64,000 nucleotides of DNA from Aestuariibius sp. HNIBRBA575. Lineage in GTDB: Bacteria; Pseudomonadota; Alphaproteobacteria; Rhodobacterales; Rhodobacteraceae. The stretch spans positions 2,507,501 through 2,571,500 of the forward strand of contig NZ_CP162414.1 of the NCBI RefSeq assembly GCF_040932005.1, written 5' to 3'. A model generated the notes under the pieces. It had not been told where the DNA came from. It saw only the letters and a program-made list of their open reading frames with translations, and made no database searches. Within the stretch, counting starts at the first letter, position 1, and the number at the start of each line of letters is the position of its first letter. The translations under genes and the position numbers were made by a program. Shown one piece after another: positions 59,301 to 64,000 of the stretch.

Positions 59301-59855
59301 TTTTAGCTTCAGCTCTGCTTCGTGGCGACGTTGATACAGGCCTGAAATCCCGGCCGCCTCTTCTAGGATGCGACGGCGGGCTTTGGGTTTGGCGTTGATC
59401 AGTTCAGAAATCTGCCCCTGCCGCACCAAAGCCGGGGAATGCGCCCCGGTGGACGCATCCGCAAACAGCATCTGAACATCGCGCGCGCGTACATCTTTGG
59501 CCCCGACTTTGTAGGCGGACCCCACATCGCGGGTGATGCGGCGGGTGATTTCCAACAGGTCATTGTCGTTGAACCCTGCCGGGGCCAGCCGTTCGGTGTT
59601 GTCGATCTGCAAAACCACTTCGGCGAAATTGCGCGCGGGACGCGATGATGCGCCCGCAAAAATCACGTCTTCCATGCCGCCCCCGCGCATGGCGGTGGGG
59701 CGGTTTTCGCCCATCACCCAACGCAACGCTTCGAGCAGATTGGATTTGCCACAGCCATTTGGACCCACCACCCCGGTCAGACCATCGGTGATGATCAGAT
59801 CGGTCGGATCGACAAAGCTTTTGAAGCCGTTGAGCCTGAGTTTGGTGAACCGCAA
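56400..59855 (-). CDS. smc: Chromosome segregation protein SMC
   Basis: 1151 residues, the usual SMC length. The N-terminal head has Walker A GPNGCGKSNLLEALRWVMGE. Two long coiled coils, rich in Ala, Glu, Arg and Lys, flank a hinge at about residues 510-640. The C-terminal head has the signature LSGGEQTLTAMALIF and Walker B ICVLDEVDAPLDDANV. The ATPase compacts and aligns chromosomes with ScpA and ScpB. DnaA-box-like sites lie about 100 bases upstream. Confidence 0.97.
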   Translation of the reverse strand: MRFTKLRLNGFKSFVDPTDLIITDGLTGVVGPNGCGKSNLLEALRWVMGENRPTAMRGGGMEDVIFAGASSRPARNFAEVVLQIDNTERLAPAGFNDNDLLEITRRITRDVGSAYKVGAKDVRARDVQMLFADASTGAHSPALVRQGQISELINAKPKARRRILEEAAGISGLYQRRHEAELKLKGAEQNLTRVDDVIEQLAGQLGQLARQARQAARYREIGGNLRLAEGLLLYRRWKEADEARAAAQAYLKERTVAAATAEGAARQASKARTAQEDVLPPLREEEAIAAAVLQRLQVQRDTLADQEKRAQDTIETLTSRIAQLTRDIDREAGLNKDAGETIERLDWEADQLAKASEGHDEKLSEADKQAQDAAQLLQERESDMTRRTEDMARLSARHQSAKRLLDDSQKTLTRNESDAERARIASTEAKAALAKSAEDLNAAQAKSEAAATTVAAAEETLLQTEAARAEAQSRESDARVARSEAEGEANALMAEVNALAKLVDRDAPEGSQIMDQLTVEGGYEKALGAALADDLRAPAINMDAVTGWVALPTYLSQQPLPDGVQAMTNFVKVPDVLERRMGQVGLVNRVEGAQLQGTLKPGQRLVSLEGDLWRWDGFRAGAEDAPSAAALRLQQLNRLVELKRDLEDAKSRADGTKLAHSELTRRLTALTEADQAARQARRDADRLMADAARELSRADADKNMAEGKLETFGLTLRRHEEDASAARVQLKEAEAAVAQLGDLDDARDEVEQVKMAVEAARITMMTRRAAHDELRREGDARTKRSQQITKDVSGWRHRLETANKRTAELADRKAENEAELEGASAAPGEIAAKRAELATGIEEAETRRKASADKLAQAETDLREMTVTEREAERQASEAREARAAAEARADGARETVDAAAERIMETLETTPQDLLEGLDADPEKMPSSEAIEADVNRLKRQRDALGAVNLRAEEDAKEVQDEHDLLVKEKLDLEEAIKALRTGIAGLNKEGRERLLTAFEEVNRSFSVLFTHLFGGGEANLVLVESDDPLEAGLEIMCQPPGKKLSTLSLLSGGEQTLTAMALIFAVFLANPAPICVLDEVDAPLDDANVGRFCDLLDEMTRRTDTRFLIITHHAVTMSRMDRLFGVTMGEQGVSQLVSVDLKKAEQLVA

Positions 59856-59950
59856 TGGGGCCTCGTGTGATTCTGGTTGATCGTAAAAGTCTGATCAGGG
59901 CAGGCATCTGTGTCAATGAAAGACCCCCGTATCTGGGATAACCTGCCCAC

Positions 59951-59974
59951 TTATCCACAAGATATTGCGGATAA
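59951..59974 (+). promoter_or_regulatory. Inverted pair of DnaA-box-like sequences upstream of smc
   Basis: TTATCCACA at 59951-59959 matches the DnaA box exactly. TGCGGATAA at 59966-59974 is the complement of TTATCCGCA, one base off, in the opposite direction with a 6-base spacer. They lie about 95 bases before smc. Between 59856 and 60068 I see nothing else definable. Confidence 0.5.
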
Positions 59975-60068
59975 TCGCCGATATCCGCCCTCAAAATGCG
60001 ACGTTATTGCCCCCCATCGCGTCGGAATCCGGCTTGACCCAAATGGGACGTTAACCCACAAAGGCCCG

Positions 60069-60265
60069 ACATGGTTCCCGATGAGGGGTGCAAAGCACCT
60101 TGAGGGATCAAAAGGGAATATGGTGCGGACCGATCCAATCAGGAGGTTCAATGCCACAACCGCCCCCGCGACTGTAAGCGGTGCGCGTCCGTCATAGGCC
60201 ACTGAGGAACACATCCTTGGGAAGGCGACGGAGGCCACGACCGCAAGTCAGGAGACCTGCCATGT
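60069..60265 (+). promoter_or_regulatory. Cobalamin riboswitch
   Basis: The B12 box AGTCAGGAGACCTGCC lies at 60246-60261. The core contains AAAGGGAATATGGTGCGG, then GCCACAACCGCCCCCGCG and ACTGTAAGCGG. A P1 helix can form between ACATGG (60069-60074) and CCATGT (60260-60265). All hallmark parts of the family are in order. It ends 43 bases before the CbiM-like gene, with AAAGGAGAG between, so binding of adenosylcobalamin probably limits its expression, and perhaps that of cobW and cobN. Confidence 0.95.
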
Positions 60266-60308
60266 GTAGACATAACCACCGTCGGGGATGACGGTAAAGG
60301 AGAGAGAT

Positions 60309-60986
60309 ATGCATATCGAACCTGGCGTCGTACACGGCGCCAAAATGGCACTGAGCGTCGCAACCGCAGCTGGCTCGGCCACAATCGCCGCAAAATTGAT
60401 CTGGGACAGCCTGAAGGATAAGGGGCCGATTTCCCTGATCGCGCGCAGTGCCATCGCCACAATCTGTGTGTTCATTTTCTTCGAAGTGTTGCCCCATTTT
60501 GCGGTCGGTATTTCCGAAGTGCACTTTATTTTGGGCACCACATTGTTGCTGGTTCTGGGCACAGCCCCGGCTGCGATTGGTCTGGCCGCAGGTCTGGCGC
60601 TGCAGGGCATGCTATTTGCCCCATCTGATGTACCGATGTTTACAGTGAACGTCACAACATTGCTGATGCCGTTGTTTGCCATCCATTTTGTCGCCAAAAA
60701 AATCGTACCCTCTGACATGGCCTATGTTGATCTGTCTTATGGACAGGCGTTGAAACTATCAGCCGCCTATCAGGGTGGCGTGATCGCATGGGTCGCATTC
60801 TGGGCGATTTATGGTCAGGGTTTTGGCGCAGACAATCTGGCATCGGTTGCCTCTTTTGGCTTGGCCTATGCATCGGTTTTGTTGATCGAACCAATTGTCG
60901 ATCTCGCGGTTTTGGCAGCCGCCAAAAAACTGAACAACATGAATGGATCCGGATTGGTTTCTACGCGTCTATATAACGCGGCCTAA
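60309..60986 (+). CDS. CbiM-like cobalt transport permease
   Basis: 225 residues from ATG 60309 with the Shine-Dalgarno AAAGGAGAG. About six membrane helices. The N-terminus MHIEPGVVHGAKMALS resembles CbiM/NikM substrate-binding proteins, whose N-terminal Met-His motif coordinates the metal. EVLPHFAVGISEVHFILG and DLSYGQALKLSAAYQGG are conserved in this subgroup. It lies behind a cobalamin riboswitch. CbiN, CbiQ and CbiO partners are not in the window. Probably cobalt uptake. Confidence 0.85.
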   Translation: MHIEPGVVHGAKMALSVATAAGSATIAAKLIWDSLKDKGPISLIARSAIATICVFIFFEVLPHFAVGISEVHFILGTTLLLVLGTAPAAIGLAAGLALQGMLFAPSDVPMFTVNVTTLLMPLFAIHFVAKKIVPSDMAYVDLSYGQALKLSAAYQGGVIAWVAFWAIYGQGFGADNLASVASFGLAYASVLLIEPIVDLAVLAAAKKLNNMNGSGLVSTRLYNAA

Positions 60987-61011
60987 CCCTATCTGATCAC
61001 GACATTCTTAC

Positions 61012-61040
61012 GCCGGCGGCCCTTTTGTCGCCGGCTTTTT
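61012..61040 (+). terminator. Rho-independent terminator between the CbiM-like gene and cobW
   Basis: GCCGGCG (61012-61018), a 10-base loop, CGCCGGC (61029-61035), then five T. It ends 20 bases before the cobW start. It would stop or attenuate transcripts from the riboswitch promoter. Confidence 0.85.
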
Positions 61041-61059
61041 CTGATTTTAGAGGTCTGTC

Positions 61060-62163
61060 ATGCCAGCCAAAATACCCGCCACTGTTGTCACCGGTTTCCT
61101 CGGAGCAGGGAAAACCACATTGATCCGCCATATGTTGCAAAACGCCAATGGCAAACGGATTGCGCTGATCATCAATGAATTTGGCGATCTGGGCGTGGAT
61201 GGGGACATCCTAAAGGGGTGCGGGGACGAAACCTGCACCGAAGACGACATCATGGAATTGTCCAATGGGTGCATCTGTTGCACTGTCGCCGATGATTTTA
61301 TCCCAACGATGGAAAAGCTGCTAGAGCGTGAAAACGCCCCCGATCATATCGTGATTGAAACATCCGGTCTGGCCCTGCCGCAACCGTTGGTGCGTGCGTT
61401 TAACTGGCCGGGTATTTCCACCAAGGTCACCGTGGACGGCGTGGTCACCGTGGTCGATGGCAAAGCCGTGCATGACGGACAATTCGCCCATAACATCGCC
61501 GCCGTGGACGCCCAGCGCGCTATGGATGAAAATCTGGATCATGAAACGCCGCTGTCTGAGTTGTTCGAAGATCAGATCGCCTGTGCGGACATGATTGTGG
61601 TCAACAAATCCGACCTGCTAGAGGCGGATCAGGCTGATGCGCTGACGTCCAAACTGAAAACCGACAGTCGCGATGGCGTGCAGGTGGTGCGCGCCACGAT
61701 GGGCGCGCTGCCCGTCGACGTGTTGCTGGGCCAAGGCATCGGTGCCGAGGCGGACATGGATGCACGCGGCGAGGTGCATCACCACCACCATGATGGCCAC
61801 CACGACGATCATCATGACGACCATCACCATGACGATCACGATGGCGATCATCACCACCACCATCATCACGACCACGATCATGACGCCTTTGAAAGCTTTG
61901 TTGTCACCTGCGGCGAAGTCACAGATGCGGCCGCATTTGCCCAGCAAGTGGCCGACGTGATCCGGGCCAATGACATCCTGCGCCTCAAAGGGTTCGCCGC
62001 TGTGGCGGGTAAACCGATGCGCCTGACCTTGCAGGCTGTTGGTCCACGAGTGGACACTTACTTCGATCAGCCCTTTGGCGATCAGCCCCGCGAAACGCGG
62101 CTGGTTGTGATCGGTCAGGCTGGGCTGGATCACGCCAAAATCACGCAGGCCCTACAAGCATGA
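61060..62163 (+). CDS. cobW: CobW-type GTPase metallochaperone, His-rich
   Basis: 367 residues. Walker A GFLGAGKTTL, the metal-binding CxCC within SNGCICCTV (Cys71, 73, 74), the GTPase motif VVNKSDLL, and a long His/Asp-rich stretch (residues ~239-273), then a CobW C-terminal domain. Proposed to deliver Co2+ to the CobNST chelatase. Follows the terminator at 61012-61040, so it may have a promoter of its own. Overlaps the GNAT gene by 4 bases. Confidence 0.95.
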   Translation: MPAKIPATVVTGFLGAGKTTLIRHMLQNANGKRIALIINEFGDLGVDGDILKGCGDETCTEDDIMELSNGCICCTVADDFIPTMEKLLERENAPDHIVIETSGLALPQPLVRAFNWPGISTKVTVDGVVTVVDGKAVHDGQFAHNIAAVDAQRAMDENLDHETPLSELFEDQIACADMIVVNKSDLLEADQADALTSKLKTDSRDGVQVVRATMGALPVDVLLGQGIGAEADMDARGEVHHHHHDGHHDDHHDDHHHDDHDGDHHHHHHHDHDHDAFESFVVTCGEVTDAAAFAQQVADVIRANDILRLKGFAAVAGKPMRLTLQAVGPRVDTYFDQPFGDQPRETRLVVIGQAGLDHAKITQALQA

Positions 62164-62609
62164 TTTTGATCGAGCCGGGAAATCCACGGGATCCGCAAAC
62201 CACGGCGCTGCTGAAACAAAGCCACGCCTTGATGCAATCCCTGTTCCCGGCCGATGCTTGCCTGTTTCTGCCCATTGATGCGCTTTGTGCCGATCATATC
62301 CGGTTCTTTGTGGCGCGTCAGGGGCAGACGCAATTGGGCACTTGCGCGATTGCATTGAAAGATGGCTACGCAGAGGTGAAATCCATGTTCACCACGCCCG
62401 ACGCCCGCGGCAAAGGTGTCGGCGCCGCCCTGATCCGCCAAATCGAAGACGCCGCCCGCGCTGAAAACATCACTATGTTGAAACTGGAAACCGGCACGGG
62501 GCTTGACGCCGCGCACCGGCTTTATGAACGTTTTGGGTTCACCTATTGTGATCCCTTTGGCGATTACGAAGCCAGCGAATTTTCCGTCTTTATGGAAAAA
62601 ACACTGTGA
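62160..62609 (+). CDS. GNAT family N-acetyltransferase
   Basis: 149 residues. The acetyl-CoA binding block VKSMFTTPDARGKGVGAALIRQIEDAA (in part) contains the R/Q-x-x-G-x-A-like loop ARGKGVG; LYERFGFTYCDPFGDY near the end is also typical. Substrate unknown. Coupled by ATGA to cobW and followed, on the opposite strand, by a small protein gene. Confidence 0.85.
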   Translation: MILIEPGNPRDPQTTALLKQSHALMQSLFPADACLFLPIDALCADHIRFFVARQGQTQLGTCAIALKDGYAEVKSMFTTPDARGKGVGAALIRQIEDAARAENITMLKLETGTGLDAAHRLYERFGFTYCDPFGDYEASEFSVFMEKTL

Positions 62610-62623
62610 CCCCGCCCATTGCC

Positions 62624-62767
62624 TTAGGTGTCGGTTTTGTCCGACTTAGCAGATTGCGCGGCCTTCATCCGCGCCAGCAATTCGGCTTTGCTGTCTTGCT
62701 GACCAAACGGCTTTTTCTTGGACCCATGTGCGTTATGTTCTTGGTGTCTGGGGGTGTTTTTACCCAT
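62624..62767 (-). CDS. Small basic protein between the GNAT gene and cobN
   Basis: 47 residues from ATG 62767, with AGGAG 8 bases upstream; an in-frame ATG at 62797 gives 57 residues but lacks such a site. Opening MGKNTPRHQEHNAHG, then SKKKPFGQQDSKAELLARM. Rich in Lys, Gln and His, no signal peptide or membrane segment. No family name known to me. It lies divergent from cobN across 77 bases and convergent with the GNAT gene. Confidence 0.68.
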   Translation of the reverse strand: MGKNTPRHQEHNAHGSKKKPFGQQDSKAELLARMKAAQSAKSDKTDT

Positions 62768-62844
62768 TTTCGGCGCTCCTGCGGCTTTGTAATCCATAAT
62801 GTCGTCCTCTCACTTGGCGCCCCTCTAACACGCAAGGTTTCCTG

Positions 62845-64000
62845 ATGCACCTGCTTGCTGCGACCCCCGGATCCATTGACGACGGCAAAGAACCGGTCGA
62901 TTTGGGCCAAACCCCTGCGGATGTGGTGGTGATTTCAGCCGCCGATACGGAATTGGCGGCGCTGTCACAGGCCCATGCGAATCGCGGCGGGGATCAGACA
63001 TTGCGATTGGCTTCGATGATGCATTTGATCCATCCGATGTCGGTGGATTTGCATCTGGACCAATGCGCCACCAAATCCCGGTTGGTTGTGGCGCGGGTTC
63101 TGGGCGGTGCGGGCTATTGGAAATACGGATTTGAACAATATGCTGCGTGCCTGCATGAGGCAGGCATTCCCTTTGCCGCCCTGCCCGGCGACGACAAACC
63201 CGACCCGGAACTGCGTGAATTTTCCACCGTTTCGGGCGCGGATTATGACGCGCTATGGTCCTATCTGGTCGAAGGCGGCCCACAAAATGCCCGCCATTTC
63301 CTAGATTACACCACCACCATGCTAGAGGGCGGCGAAACACCCCCGCCCGCCAAGCCGCTGCTGCGCGCTGGCATCTATTGGCCCGGCCCCGGTCTGGCCG
63401 ACATCGCCACCGCGCAGGCTGATTGGACCAAAGACGCGCCCGTCGTGCCGATCATTTTCTACCGCGCCTTGGTGCAGGGTGCTGGGCTCAATCCGATGAA
63501 CCGGTTGACCAAAACCCTGTTGCGCGCCGGGCTAAATCCGCTGCCGATCTTTGTCGCCTCTCTCAAAGATCCGGTCAGCCAAGCGACCTTGGACACCCTA
63601 TTTCGCGCCGCGCCGCCCAGCGTGATCCTGAACTGCACATCCTTTGCGGTTGGGTCCCCCCATGCGGGCGATGACAGCCCCGTTAACCCCCTCACAACTG
63701 AGGCCGCCAACGCCGCGCCGGTGTTTCAGGTTGTGCTAGCCGCGTCATCAGAACAGGTTTGGGAAGAAGGCCTAAACGGTCTATCCGCGCGCGACATCGC
63801 CATGAACGTCGCCCTGCCCGAAGTGGACGGGCGCATTCTGACCCGCGCCATCAGTTTTAAGGGCGAGGCGTTTTTTGACGATGCCACCGAATGCCCGATT
63901 GCCACCTATCAAGCGCGCGGTGATCGCATCGATTTTGTCACCGACTTGGCCAAAAACTGGGCGCGTTTGCGTGACAACAACGTGGCCGACCGCAAAGCCG
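62845..64000 (+). CDS. cobN: Cobaltochelatase subunit CobN, 3' truncated
   Basis: About 385 residues are visible from ATG 62845 to the window end; the full family protein is over 1000. MHLLAATPGSIDDG opens it, then RVLGGAGYWKYGFEQY, ALPGDDKPDPEL and IFYRALVQGAGLNPMNRL, all of the CobN/magnesium-chelatase H type. With CobS and CobT it inserts Co2+ into hydrogenobyrinate a,c-diamide using ATP, the late insertion of the aerobic pathway. Begins downstream of the GNAT and small-protein genes. Confidence 0.94.
   Translation, partial: MHLLAATPGSIDDGKEPVDLGQTPADVVVISAADTELAALSQAHANRGGDQTLRLASMMHLIHPMSVDLHLDQCATKSRLVVARVLGGAGYWKYGFEQYAACLHEAGIPFAALPGDDKPDPELREFSTVSGADYDALWSYLVEGGPQNARHFLDYTTTMLEGGETPPPAKPLLRAGIYWPGPGLADIATAQADWTKDAPVVPIIFYRALVQGAGLNPMNRLTKTLLRAGLNPLPIFVASLKDPVSQATLDTLFRAAPPSVILNCTSFAVGSPHAGDDSPVNPLTTEAANAAPVFQVVLAASSEQVWEEGLNGLSARDIAMNVALPEVDGRILTRAISFKGEAFFDDATECPIATYQARGDRIDFVTDLAKNWARLRDNNVADRKA

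Noticed and set aside
61777..61890. Repetitive CAC/CAT tract as a microsatellite or CRISPR-like repeat
   Set aside because: It is in frame and encodes the His/Asp-rich loop of CobW; there are no regular spacers.

Overview
The window reads as ordinary chromosome of an alphaproteobacterium, most likely a Rhodobacterales (roseobacter-type) species. Reasons: moderately high GC; a GTTC-N7-GTTC LexA site in front of imuA-imuB-dnaE2; two gene blocks familiar from that order (small protein-murA-DUF2948-hisD ... UPF0262-LMW phosphatase-infA-maf-RNase E/G-yacG, and rpoZ-rsh-DUF2062-pdxJ-...-acpS-lepB-rnc-era-DUF1491-recO); and a cobalamin region ending in cobN. I see no insertion sequence, prophage, integrase or CRISPR array. 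Almost all sequence is coding, and many genes overlap by the 4 bases ATGA, so translational coupling is widespread.

Layout. 1-2.0 kb: purine/ureide catabolism on the + strand (PuuE-UraD fusion, ureidoglycine aminohydrolase, ureidoglycolate lyase). 2.1-4.6 kb: a MaoC-phosphotransacetylase fusion and acetate kinase. 4.66-10.05 kb: SOS mutagenesis cassette imuA-imuB-dnaE2 behind a clear LexA box. 10.1-10.9 kb: a membrane protein diverging from a MerR regulator across a MerR-type promoter. 10.9-19.5 kb: the murA...yacG block on the - strand, interrupted by a + strand MFS gene and by a nitrilase-family gene. 19.6 kb: tRNA-Thr(GGT), followed by a tandem-repeat lipoprotein. 20.7-25.4 kb: pgm, then copA-cueR with a CueR-type promoter. 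25.6-36.6 kb: a META-like lipoprotein, the long rpoZ...recO block on the - strand, folK, and an NYN-domain gene. 36.7-39.3 kb: ispH, a LysE-type exporter, a methyltransferase and rnhA. 39.4-42.97 kb: fmt, two deformylase-family genes (one lacking catalytic residues), a PatB-type C-S lyase and a hypothetical gene.

43-64 kb is dominated by cobalamin synthesis. A - strand operon starts near 50.35 kb with a sigma70-like promoter and a structured, B12-box-free leader. It encodes a small exported protein, CbiX with Cys and His-rich extensions, CobH, a small membrane protein, CobL, CobI and a CbiG-CobJ fusion, then CobM after a gap. A + strand group carries a DUF1636 protein, CobC and CobD/CbiB. A second + strand unit begins with a textbook cobalamin riboswitch (60069-60265) and encodes a CbiM-like permease, CobW, a GNAT enzyme and CobN, which runs off the window end. 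Between these lie a glutathionyl-hydroquinone reductase, a degenerate receiver protein, a lytic transglycosylase and smc. Together the genes cover cobalt uptake and handling, corrin-ring methylation, cobalt insertion and the aminopropanol arm. CobA, CobG/CobZ, CobK, CobB, CobS/CobT, CobO, CobQ and CobP are not in the window.
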